Of a stretch of DNA of 32,015 bases, positions 25,821-32,015 are shown piece after piece; the first letter of the stretch is position 1, and each line of letters begins with the position of its first letter. The position numbers and the translations under genes are program-made. The notes below the pieces were generated by a model. The model was not told the origin of the DNA. It was given only the letters and a program-made list of their open reading frames with translations, and did not search any database. The stretch comes from CAG-841 sp963614875 (GTDB lineage: Bacteria > Bacillota > Clostridia > Oscillospirales > CAG-272), in NCBI GenBank assembly GCA_963614875.1, contig CAVEFC010000015.1, positions 1 through 32,015 on the forward strand. The letters run 5' to 3'.

Positions 25821-27456
25821 TTCCGTTTATAATGTCATAGAGTAAATTGGCGGGGAGTATGCCTATATAGTTGTAGTTGATGTCTACATTCTGTATCCTC
25901 TGCCCACTGGATGTGTCCGGTGCATGGACATATACGGCTTGCACCATGTCATTCAGCGCATCGGGAGTCAGCTTTTCCAGATACAGATGTTTCTTTGCCA
26001 CTCGGATAAACCTATCAACATTCTCCACATGATTTTCTTGATTCTGTATTTCATTTTCAAGCATTTCAATCTTGGCTCTCAGTTCTTCCTGCTCCTGCTC
26101 GTAATCATCAGACAACATCTGAAAACGAGCTTCAGACAGTTTCCCGTTGACCATATCCTCATAAATACGCTTGAACAGCTTGTCCAGTTCAGCCAGACGG
26201 TTTTCGGACTTTTGCAGCGTTCTTCTCTTGGCGGCAAGTTCTTTCTTAACCTCTGCACTTCTTTTTGCTCCCAACGCATTACGGAACGCATCTTCGTAGT
26301 CTGCAATGCAAAGCTGCACCAAACGCAGATGCTGCAAGGTTCCTTCCTCCAGCATAACTGCACGGATGAAATGCGTTTCGCATACATCTTTGCCACGTTT
26401 GCGGGAAGTGGAGCAGATGAAGTGATCTTGTCGGGTTTCAAAGCTCTTGCTGGTACAGTAGTACAATTTCTCGCCGCAATCGGCACAGCGGACGAGACCG
26501 GAGAACATATTGGTCTTGCCTGTTCTGGTAGGTCTGCGTTTGTTTTTGCGAAGTTCCTGCACACGGGCGAAGGTATCTTCGTCAATAATCGCTTCATGGG
26601 TGTTCTCGAAAATCTTCCATTGGTCGGGAGGATTTTCAAGTTTCTTTTTGCTCTTGTACGACAACCTGCGGGTCTTGAAATTGACTGTGTGCCCAAGGTA
26701 TTCCTGCTTCTCCAGTATGCCGGAAACGGTGTCTGGCACCCAACCATACGGGTCATCGGGTGTTTTGGCGGGAGCGTTTCGACCTAACTTCATCCAATGA
26801 ACAGTAGGACACTCCGCCTTTGCGTCTTTCAGCTTGTGTGCAATCTGCGAGGGACCATATCCCTCCATACACCAAGCGAAGATCTGACGGACAACGGCTG
26901 CGGCTTCATCGTCCACAATCCAATGTCTCTTTGGATTGTCGGGGTCTTTCATATAGCCGTAGGGTGGGTTGGTGGTCAGATATTCACCGGCTTCACCTTT
27001 CTGCTTCATAACGGCACGGACTTTCTTACTGCTGTCCTTAACATAGAACTCGTTCATAATGTTAAGGAACGGAGTAAAGTCGTTGTCCTGCTGATTGGCA
27101 CTGTCCACGCCGCTGTTCACAGCGATGAATCGGACATTGTGTTCCGGAAAGAGAATTTCCGTGTAGATGCCGACCTCCAGATAGTTTCTGCCGATACGGC
27201 TCATATCCTTGGCAAGAATGACACCGATTTTGTCATTCTCCACCAGCTCAATCATGCGCTGCCAATCGGGTCTTTTGAAGTTAGCACCGGAGTACCCGTC
27301 ATCCACGAAAAACTGGATATTCTTGAAACCTTGTTCTTTAGCGTACCTATTGAGAATCGCCTTTTGATTGACAATGCTGTTGCTATCGCCTGTCAGTTCA
27401 TCGTCACGACTCAATCTACAGTAGATAGCGGTAATTTTGTCAGACTGCCTATTCAT
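25810..27456 (-). CDS. Large serine recombinase (DUF4368 type)
   Basis: 548 aa. Cuts and rejoins element ends to excise and integrate the element. The N-terminal resolvase domain has the catalytic serine S16 in IYCRLSRDDE and the arginine motif LAKDMSRIGRNYLEVG (81-96). The recombinase domain follows (about 165-300), then a zinc ribbon (C324, C327, C348, C359), a long coiled coil (about 380-490), and a C-terminal part (LTPDALNDMVQAVYVHAP) of DUF4368 type. The frame extends 31 codons upstream, but the ATG at 27456 is chosen because it has GGAGGA before it and the protein there starts like its relatives. Large serine recombinases with this build drive Tn4451- and Tn5397-like elements. No excisionase is visible. 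Confidence 0.93.
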   Translation of the reverse strand: MNRQSDKITAIYCRLSRDDELTGDSNSIVNQKAILNRYAKEQGFKNIQFFVDDGYSGANFKRPDWQRMIELVENDKIGVILAKDMSRIGRNYLEVGIYTEILFPEHNVRFIAVNSGVDSANQQDNDFTPFLNIMNEFYVKDSSKKVRAVMKQKGEAGEYLTTNPPYGYMKDPDNPKRHWIVDDEAAAVVRQIFAWCMEGYGPSQIAHKLKDAKAECPTVHWMKLGRNAPAKTPDDPYGWVPDTVSGILEKQEYLGHTVNFKTRRLSYKSKKKLENPPDQWKIFENTHEAIIDEDTFARVQELRKNKRRPTRTGKTNMFSGLVRCADCGEKLYYCTSKSFETRQDHFICSTSRKRGKDVCETHFIRAVMLEEGTLQHLRLVQLCIADYEDAFRNALGAKRSAEVKKELAAKRRTLQKSENRLAELDKLFKRIYEDMVNGKLSEARFQMLSDDYEQEQEELRAKIEMLENEIQNQENHVENVDRFIRVAKKHLYLEKLTPDALNDMVQAVYVHAPDTSSGQRIQNVDINYNYIGILPANLLYDIINGKAA

Positions 27457-27511
27457 ATCTTGTTCCTCCTTAATCGGCGGGCAGTCTGCCAATACAGGAT
27501 TGCTTGCATAT

Positions 27512-27531
27512 ATCATATCACACATTTGTGA
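27512..27531 (-). promoter_or_regulatory. Possible control region before the recombinase
   Basis: The 106-bp gap holds a palindrome TCACA-CATT-TGTGA (27518-27531) that abuts a TATGAT box (27512-27517, minus strand). No good -35 box is at the right distance. It could be an operator with a weak promoter for the recombinase. Confidence 0.3.
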
Positions 27532-27562
27532 ATAAATCCATCCTTTCATTAGAATGTTTTTC

Positions 27563-27895
27563 TTAGTTTTCGTTGTCCTTAACCATGCGGTCGAGCAGCT
27601 TTGCGGGCAAACTGCGATTTCCGTCGTAGCTGCCAGTGAAGCGATAGATAGTGCGACCGGAACGGAGTGTAACGGTAATTTGGGGCAATGCCATAGCGCA
27701 GTAGTTACGAACAGTCAAATGACCGTTCTCATTGAATAAGCGGCTCTGAGTCTGCTCACGGGGCGTACACTTGAAATACGGGTCGGGGTCAGAGAACGGC
27801 AGACAAGGTGCATCATCCTCCGGTGCGGGCAAGGATGCCAACCACTCATTCAGTTCTTCGGGTGTCATGTCGATTGCTTTCTTTTTTTCATTCAT
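27563..27895 (-). CDS. TnpW-like element protein
   Basis: 110 aa if started at the ATG at 27895, which has AAAGGA upstream and gives MNEKKKAIDMTPEELNEWL; the open frame begins 11 codons earlier. The C-terminal third, with ITVTLRSGRTIYRFTGSYDG and LPAKLLDRMVKDN, resembles small proteins called TnpW that accompany serine recombinases in clostridial elements. The N-terminal half is acidic and proline-rich. Role unknown; its position between relaxase and recombinase suggests a part in excision or its control. Recognition is from memory of the pattern and is moderately sure. Confidence 0.65.
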   Translation of the reverse strand: MNEKKKAIDMTPEELNEWLASLPAPEDDAPCLPFSDPDPYFKCTPREQTQSRLFNENGHLTVRNYCAMALPQITVTLRSGRTIYRFTGSYDGNRSLPAKLLDRMVKDNEN

Positions 27896-27923
27896 ATATG
27901 AATTGTCCTTTCTGTTTGGTGGT

Positions 27924-27950
27924 GGCAAGTTCCCAATTTGGTAACTTGCC
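27924..27950. repeat. Inverted repeat between relaxase and TnpW-like genes
   Basis: GGCAAGTT (27924-27931) and AACTTGCC (27943-27950) are perfect 8-bp arms around an 11-base loop. There is no T tract in either direction, so it is more likely a protein site or RNA processing stem than a terminator. Confidence 0.5.
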
Positions 27951-27982
27951 GGATGGGAACAGAAACGAATCGAAGGGAATGA

Positions 27983-29569
27983 TTAACGCTCCTGTTCTTT
28001 CTTGTGTTCGATTTTTCTGCCAAGGGTCTGCTCCAGATTATGACGAATGGTATCAAGGCGCTGTGCTTCTTCTTTGGCACTTTGATACTGGTTGTAAAGC
28101 TCATTTTTCTCCTTGATGAGCTGTTCTATTTCCGTCTGCAATGTCTTGTGGCTCGGTAACTTCCTCAATCCCTTGGAATCAAAGTAACGTTTGGCAGCGT
28201 TCAGAATAATAAAGTCGCTGTCATGCTCGTCACGATATTTCTGACGTGCTTTCTCATTCTTGCAGGCTTTCAATTCGTCAACCACATATTTTGTCTTGAG
28301 ATAGTTGAGCACATAATTACGAAGCTCTTTCTTTTCTTCGATTGCCGCTTCTACAGATTTCATATCGGTGCGAATAGCACTTAGCTTCTCATGGGCGGCA
28401 TCACAGGCGGCAGCCAGTTCTTCGGGAGAATCAAATCCCATTTCCTGATACAGCAGGTAGGCACGGCTGGCATTTTTGAGATTGTGTTTCTTTGCCCAAT
28501 GCTCGTAACCTTTGCCTTTTTCCTTTGCGGCGTTCACATCCACCATGCGGCTGACGGTGTTCTGCTGATTCACACGGTCTTGGATGGTCGGTGCAGAATG
28601 GACGGGTCCAACTTTTGCCTTCACTCGTTTTGCATTTCGGACAAAGATAGCGAACACGGCCGCCTTATCAAAATTATCACCCAGCTTTCGTGCCGTGATG
28701 GGCTTGGTGCGGTCGGGTGTGAGATAGGACAATCTTCCTCGACTCTCTTTGACGGTGATGCCACGGCGTAGAAGTTTTACGGCAAAGTCCTCAAAGCTGA
28801 CAGCATCGGAAAGTGCCATGCGGATTTCTTCACGGAGCTTGTCCTTGTCAGTTTCAAATTTTGTCTGTTTGACCGGCAAGCCCTGTTCGGCAAGAACAGC
28901 GTTTTCTTCATCCAGCGCAAGCTGCCCTTTCTTCTTCGCCCAATACTCACGCTCGGTGATGCGAGTTCGGCTTCCATTCAGCAGATCAATCTGATACAGC
29001 CTGGCATCGTGGCACATCTCCATAACCTCGGAACGAAAATACTCCATAGCTGCGTTGGTGCATCGGTGCTTCATGCCCGGTTGGGTATCGCACGGTCTGT
29101 CCATATACGGCATGAACGGAACTTCCATAATTCGCAGAGAATTGATAACGATGTGTACATGAACATTTCCGCTGCCGTTGTGTCCGTCGGGATGAGTGCA
29201 GACAATCGCTTGATGACCGGGAAAATGATTTTTACAAAACTCCTCGCCTAACTGCTGCGCCCGATCAACGGTCAAGCCGTGGTCAGGAACATCTTTAGGA
29301 TCAAAAGAAATGATATAGTGATGGCTTTTGACATCCTCCCGTTTTTGATTTTTGCCGTATCGGAGGTTAGTTCTCAGACAAGCAATGGCAAAATCTTCAT
29401 CGCCGCAGTTCAGCGTGGAAATGCGGTAATCCTGTCTTGGGATAAGTCTGCCGTTTTCGTCCAAAGTGGGCTTCATAGTGAACTCATCATGTTCAAAAGT
29501 GAGATAGGCTTCGGCGGCAGAGTAGTCGGCATTTTTAGAGCTTATATGCTTGAACGTTGCCAACAGCAT
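27983..29569 (-). CDS. Relaxase/mobilization nuclease (MobP-like, PF03432 type)
   Basis: 528 aa from the ATG at 29569; a GTG at 29572 directly before it is an equal alternative. Nicks oriT and pilots the strand into the recipient. An N-terminal tyrosine (in NADYSAAEAYL) is the probable nucleophile. The SHHYIISFDPKD motif (about 83-94) and the histidine triad HPDGHNGSGNVHVHIVINSL (about 126-145) are clear. The C-terminal half (after about 330) is a lysine/glutamate-rich coiled coil, with no helicase or primase domain. Its start overlaps the mobC end by 35 bp, so the two are coupled. Confidence 0.92.
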   Translation of the reverse strand: MLLATFKHISSKNADYSAAEAYLTFEHDEFTMKPTLDENGRLIPRQDYRISTLNCGDEDFAIACLRTNLRYGKNQKREDVKSHHYIISFDPKDVPDHGLTVDRAQQLGEEFCKNHFPGHQAIVCTHPDGHNGSGNVHVHIVINSLRIMEVPFMPYMDRPCDTQPGMKHRCTNAAMEYFRSEVMEMCHDARLYQIDLLNGSRTRITEREYWAKKKGQLALDEENAVLAEQGLPVKQTKFETDKDKLREEIRMALSDAVSFEDFAVKLLRRGITVKESRGRLSYLTPDRTKPITARKLGDNFDKAAVFAIFVRNAKRVKAKVGPVHSAPTIQDRVNQQNTVSRMVDVNAAKEKGKGYEHWAKKHNLKNASRAYLLYQEMGFDSPEELAAACDAAHEKLSAIRTDMKSVEAAIEEKKELRNYVLNYLKTKYVVDELKACKNEKARQKYRDEHDSDFIILNAAKRYFDSKGLRKLPSHKTLQTEIEQLIKEKNELYNQYQSAKEEAQRLDTIRHNLEQTLGRKIEHKKEQER

Positions 29570-29933
29570 CACCTACCTTTTTCATCACTTCAAATTTCAG
29601 TGTGGCGAGATCAGCGGCGGCGTCTTGTAGTTCCTTAGCCATGGCAGGATAGGGACCGTGCCATTCGTTGAGGTGTCGAGCAATCTGATTCAGGTTGTTG
29701 CCGATCCTTCCGTACTCGGCGGTCAGTTTGCCGATGGTAGAGAGCAGATCATCGCTGACCAGCGAAGCCACAATGACCGGGCGGATGGTTGCGCCGGAGA
29801 TGGCTTCTCGGATAAACTCGGCTTGGCTCATTTCATAATTTTTCAGTTGCTCCATGAAAAAGCTGTGTTCTTCATCGTCCAGACGGGTTTTTACGATGTG
29901 GGTTCGCTTCGGTGTGTTGTAGGTTTTGGTCAT
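29535..29933 (-). CDS. MobC-like relaxosome accessory protein
   Basis: 132 aa from the ATG at 29933, which follows GGAGGA; the upstream open frame of 39 codons has no family features and overlaps oriT-like repeats. The N-terminal half looks like a ribbon-helix-helix DNA-binding part (HIVKTRLDDEEHSFFMEQL, MSQAEFIREAI). The segment EYGRIGNNLNQIARHLN is the MobC signature. It should bind oriT, probably in the hairpin-rich stretch right upstream, and help the relaxase open DNA. Confidence 0.9.
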   Translation of the reverse strand: MTKTYNTPKRTHIVKTRLDDEEHSFFMEQLKNYEMSQAEFIREAISGATIRPVIVASLVSDDLLSTIGKLTAEYGRIGNNLNQIARHLNEWHGPYPAMAKELQDAAADLATLKFEVMKKVGDAVGNVQAYKL

Positions 29934-29962
29934 TCGGTTCCTCCTTCGTTTTTTGAAAAATG

Positions 29963-30230
29963 AAAATCGGCGCAGCCGTATCGCTTCCGCTTTGCGGAAC
30001 AGAGCAGGGTTTGGGGAAGGCACTCCCCAACAAGATTCCATGTGGGGCAAATGGAGCGGCAGGCGAAATTTGGACCCGTGGTAGAATCTTGCTCTTCGTC
30101 GTCACAAGCTTTGTATCGTTCGTTTCCGTGCAAGCACGAAAAGCTCACTTACGCCGCTGTTCCTCCTCTCCCCAAAAAGTCATTTGACTTTTCGGGGTCC
30201 CCGATTAGACTTTTCGTTTTCGCCGATTTT
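29963..30230. other. oriT: Candidate origin of transfer (oriT)
   Basis: Non-coding stretch just upstream of mobC, crowded with symmetric elements. There are hairpins at 29985-29999 (TTCCGC/GCGGAA), 30011-30030 (TTGGGGA/TCCCCAA) and 30170-30197 (CCCC and AAAAGTC paired with GACTTTT and GGGG). A direct repeat GACTTTTCG stands at 30186-30194 and 30208-30216. A 10-bp inverted pair AAAATCGGCG (29963-29972) and CGCCGATTTT (30221-30230) encloses them all. Position and repeats are typical of an oriT; the nick site cannot be fixed. Confidence 0.6.
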
Positions 30231-30275
30231 TCAAGTTCACGCTTTCGGAGCTGAACGATGTTTTGGAAAAATGGC

Positions 30276-30363
30276 AAAACAAAAAGAGCCGATTACACAA
30301 AACATCAAAAATCGACCAGAGCTATGCTCTCGCTTCAAAGTGATGTTCTATGTAATCGGCTCT
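30276..30363 (-). terminator. Strong long-stem terminator with nested hairpin
   Basis: Arms of 23 bp (30341-30363 and 30285-30307) match with two mismatches. On the minus strand they are followed by TTTTGTTTT (30284-30276). The 33-base loop contains a second stem AGAGC/GCTCT (30318-30330). On the plus strand no T run follows, so it acts on minus-strand transcription from the promoter at 30540-30568. Confidence 0.75.
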
Positions 30364-30497
30364 GAAAAATCAAAGTCGGGTTCTGCTTCATACAGCTCCC
30401 GCCGGCAGAACCAATGGCGTGGTGGAGCAGTTCGGTACTTCCGGTGTACCGATACCGTGTCGGTCAATTCCGACTCACATAAAATATGTTTGAACAT
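30348..30497 (-). CDS. Possible 49-aa small protein or leader peptide
   Basis: ATG at 30497 (TTG further upstream at 30548) to a TAG inside the terminator arm. The product starts MFKHILCESELTDTVS and ends EAEPDFDFSEPIT. No good ribosome binding site precedes the ATG and the frame overlaps all stems of the candidate RNA, so it may be chance. If translated, it could serve as a leader peptide. I do not recognise it. Confidence 0.25.
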   Translation of the reverse strand: MFKHILCESELTDTVSVHRKYRTAPPRHWFCRRELYEAEPDFDFSEPIT

Positions 30498-30539
30498 TTC
30501 GATATTCAGTTTTTGTGTGGATAAACTTTCCACGACATT

Positions 30540-30568
30540 ATTATACAAACAGCGACCGCTGTTGTCAA
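30540..30568 (-). promoter_or_regulatory. Perfect sigma-A promoter with operator-like palindrome in its spacer
   Basis: -35 TTGACA (30563-30568), 17-bp spacer, -10 TATAAT (30540-30545): full consensus on the minus strand, start near 30533. The spacer is filled by a perfect palindrome AACAGCG-AC-CGCTGTT (30548-30563). A repressor bound there would block the polymerase. The regulator is not identified in the window. Confidence 0.8.
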
Positions 30569-30622
30569 TATTTGTACATGAAATGCTCGCCAGTACAGTT
30601 GTATCTTTTTTATGAACGAAAC

Positions 30623-30654
30623 AAGGCGACCAACTTTTTACGGTTGATCGCCTT
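30623..30654 (-). terminator. Terminator after hsdR
   Basis: 12-bp arms (30643-30654 and 30623-30634) pair with one mismatch around an eight-base loop, 16 bp after the hsdR stop codon. The minus-strand sequence after it has only GTTTCGTTC, so strength is moderate. It separates hsdR from the next promoter. Confidence 0.6.
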
Positions 30655-30669
30655 TGGCTTAGTCATTAT

Positions 30670-32015
30670 TTAATTTTCTTTCGTTCCATACGGTGCAGGT
30701 TCTTCGGCTACCATCTGATAGGTCGGCTCGATTTCATAAACAACTGACTGCTCCTGTTCCTCGGCTCTGAACTCTGTAATTCCAAGTCCGAAGTATTTTT
30801 CAAAGAACGCTTTCAGTTTTTCAATGACACCTTGCTTTTTCTTTGCTCTGCCACCACCGCCAAAGCGTGATACAGGGGGCATGAGCTTGTCAATCTCCGT
30901 TCCTGTCGTTTTCAATGCTCCGTCACGGAACGCATTGGCAACAAACTTTCGGGTTTCTTCCGGTTTCAACTTTTCACTCGTGATGATTTCGGTCAAGTCG
31001 GTTTCTTCCTGTTCCAGAACAAATCTACGCCAGTCGGTAGTAACCTGTGTATCTACATTGACATGGCTGATAAATGCTTCGATAAGCTCTTTCTTACTGC
31101 GGAGCTGTATACTTGCATCAACCGCTTTGCGGATCGAAGCAAGGATTTCTTTATCTTCGCAGTTGCCCTCGTGATATTTCTCAACCAACATCAGTATGTA
31201 GTCGATATTGATTTCCACTTGCTTGATAAGCTCGATTTCAAATTCAATATCGTCCGTAATATCTTCTTTTTCTGCATCGCCTTTCTTGCGGTACTTATCA
31301 TAAAGGTCAAGATAAATGCTCTGATAATTCTGCAAGTCCCTTGCCGCAATGGAATCCATTTCTTCAAACTGGTCGAAAGACGAGAGAATGTTTCTCATAC
31401 TGAGGATGGAACCGAACAGCTTGATGAAATCCTTCTCCGCCTGCTCTCCGACAATCTGTGTATCAAGCGGATATTCGTTTTCCAGCTTTTCCAGCAAATC
31501 GACATAGCCGGGATGGTGCTGCTCCTTGGCGTCCTCGTAGCCATTCCAATAGTCATTAAAGCTCTTGAGAAGCACAATGCCGTTGGCATTCTTATCACCA
31601 AAGAGGGCGATGGCATCGTCCGTCGCTTTCTGTAAATCACGGAAGCAGACAATATTGCCGTAGGTCTTGACCGAGTTGAGGATACGGTTTGTGCGGGAAT
31701 ACGCCTGAATGAGTCCGTGCATCTTGAGATTCTTGTCCACCCAGAGGGTGTTGAGCGTTGTCGCATCAAAACCGGTGAGGAACATATTCACCACGATCAG
31801 CAAATCCACCTCGCGATTTTTCACCCGCATGGACAGATCCTTGTAGTAGTTCTGGAACTTATCAGAGGATGTGTCAAAGTTGGTATTGAAGGTCGCATTA
31901 TAATCGCCAATCGCACTTTCCAGAAAATCGCGGGATGTCTTGTCCAGTGCATCGGTATCAAAGCCTTCCTCCTGAAGCACATCTTCCGGATCTTCTTCAT
32001 TGGCGGCATAGCTGA
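30670..32015 (-). CDS. hsdR: Type I restriction enzyme R subunit (HsdR), C-terminal part, cut by window edge
   Basis: The frame is open to the right edge, so the visible 447 codons are only the C-terminal part of a protein that usually has about 1000 residues. Visible are superfamily 2 helicase motif V (IVVNMFLTGFDAT) and motif VI (IQAYSRTNRIL), then the helical C-terminal region that contacts the methyltransferase core. The N-terminal endonuclease domain and the ATP-binding motifs lie outside. HsdR translocates DNA and cleaves unmodified DNA together with HsdM and HsdS, which should be encoded further right. It belongs to the element or to cargo in it. Confidence 0.9.
   Translation of the reverse strand, partial: SYAANEEDPEDVLQEEGFDTDALDKTSRDFLESAIGDYNATFNTNFDTSSDKFQNYYKDLSMRVKNREVDLLIVVNMFLTGFDATTLNTLWVDKNLKMHGLIQAYSRTNRILNSVKTYGNIVCFRDLQKATDDAIALFGDKNANGIVLLKSFNDYWNGYEDAKEQHHPGYVDLLEKLENEYPLDTQIVGEQAEKDFIKLFGSILSMRNILSSFDQFEEMDSIAARDLQNYQSIYLDLYDKYRKKGDAEKEDITDDIEFEIELIKQVEINIDYILMLVEKYHEGNCEDKEILASIRKAVDASIQLRSKKELIEAFISHVNVDTQVTTDWRRFVLEQEETDLTEIITSEKLKPEETRKFVANAFRDGALKTTGTEIDKLMPPVSRFGGGGRAKKKQGVIEKLKAFFEKYFGLGITEFRAEEQEQSVVYEIEPTYQMVAEEPAPYGTKEN

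Larger units (their letters stand above)
30276..30533 (-). ncRNA. Candidate structured RNA or attenuated leader (about 258 nt)
   Basis: It lies between a consensus promoter and a strong terminator on the minus strand. Predicted stems in transcript order: GTGG/CCAC (30517-30533); three overlapping stems at 30459-30474 (GTCGG/CCGAC), 30448-30464 (ACCGA/TCGGT) and 30433-30451 (CGGTAC/GTACCG), where neighbours share bases and exclude each other; an 8-bp stem GGTTCTGC/GCAGAACC at 30379-30412; then the terminator. mobC starts about 340 bp further on. It may be a small RNA, or a leader controlling read-through to the mob genes. I do not recognise a known family. Confidence 0.5.
25765..32015. mobile_element. 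Integrated mobilizable/conjugative element, serine-recombinase type (right end not in window)
   Basis: From about 25765 the gene content changes from housekeeping to mobility: large serine recombinase, TnpW-like protein, relaxase, MobC, an oriT-like zone and an HsdR subunit. All are on the minus strand, against the preceding chromosomal genes, and their codon choice differs (more CAG, CGG and CTG; less of the ATA and GCG use seen in the chromosomal genes). In Tn4451/TndX-type elements the recombinase gene stands at one end, which agrees with the left end lying in 25729-25809. The other end is outside the window, so size and class (ICE or mobilizable transposon) stay open. Confidence 0.85.

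Noticed and set aside
27457..27549. 31-residue N-terminal extension of the recombinase frame
   Set aside because: A strong ribosome binding site stands before the internal ATG at 27456 and relatives start there; the upstream part overlaps the likely control region.
29934..30050. 39-residue N-terminal extension of the mobC frame
   Set aside because: GGAGGA directly precedes the ATG at 29933. The upstream codons overlap hairpins of the oriT candidate.
30060..30100. Sequence resembling a tRNA T-arm and 3' end on the minus strand near the oriT zone
   Set aside because: Only a weak T-arm-like pattern with G-U pairs and one mismatch is seen. No anticodon arm, D-arm or matching acceptor stem could be built, so no tRNA or attachment site is called.
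30516..30524. Perfect consensus DnaA box TGTGGATAA inside the mobile element
   Set aside because: It is single, far from oriC, and coincides with the GTGG/CCAC stem at the start of the candidate RNA. A chance match is more likely.
1..32015. CRISPR array or rRNA operon
   Set aside because: No regularly spaced direct repeats with unique spacers and no rRNA-like sequence were seen on either strand.

Overview
The window is the replication-origin region of a chromosome from a low-to-medium GC Bacillota, most likely a gut-type member of class Clostridia. The evidence is the dnaA-dnaN-recF-remB-gyrB-gyrA gene order, a RemB/DUF370 protein, a Mini-RNase III, an RNase M5-like Toprim protein, a YmdB-type phosphodiesterase, the Xaa-Pro peptidase-efp-CD1247-like order, and housekeeping promoters with near-consensus sigma-A boxes and 17-bp spacers. 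The genus cannot be read from the sequence.

Layout. (1) 98-2137: lepA (minus) and glyA (plus) diverge from a 227-bp region with one promoter for each. (2) 2137-6560: a tight plus-strand run of glyA, a CinA C-terminal amidase, holA, an RNase M5-like gene, a GtrA membrane protein and mrnC (TTG start). It ends at a bidirectional terminator shared with recX. (3) 6599-17443: an eight-gene minus-strand block of replication and recombination genes, in transcription order dnaA, [oriC], dnaN, recF, remB, gyrB, gyrA, recA, recX. The 534-bp dnaA-dnaN gap holds the probable oriC, with two oppositely oriented groups of variant DnaA boxes and an AT-rich dnaN-proximal side. (4) 17556-25728: ymdB-type phosphodiesterase (minus), then plus-strand genes for a GH78 alpha-L-rhamnosidase, a lone SbcD/YhaO-type phosphoesterase, a Xaa-Pro peptidase, EF-P, a Cys/Asp-rich CD1247-like zinc-ribbon protein and a parvulin-like lipoprotein. 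(5) From about 25765 to the right edge: an integrated mobilizable or conjugative element with a different codon style. In transcription order (minus strand) it carries a type I restriction HsdR subunit (cut by the window edge), a promoter with a highly structured short transcript, an oriT-like region, MobC, a MobP-type relaxase, a TnpW-like protein and a large serine recombinase.

How the parts work together: regions 2 and 3 supply initiation (DnaA), the clamp (DnaN), a clamp-loader subunit (HolA), gyrase, and gap repair and recombination (RecF, RecA, RecX). Region 2 also contains two ribosomal RNA maturation candidates (RNase M5-like and Mini-III). In region 5 the serine recombinase excises and integrates the element, MobC and the relaxase nick oriT for transfer, and HsdR belongs to a restriction system whose other subunits would lie to the right.

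Most of the chromosome here is ordinary. The parts worth a second look are the non-consensus, mirror-arranged DnaA boxes of oriC, a DnaA-box-like trio before holA, recA-recX joined to the gyrase genes, a transcription terminator that seems to have been cut by the element, and above all a stretch of about 260 nt in the element with a perfect promoter, an operator-like palindrome, a ladder of mutually exclusive hairpins and a strong terminator: a candidate regulatory RNA or attenuator.
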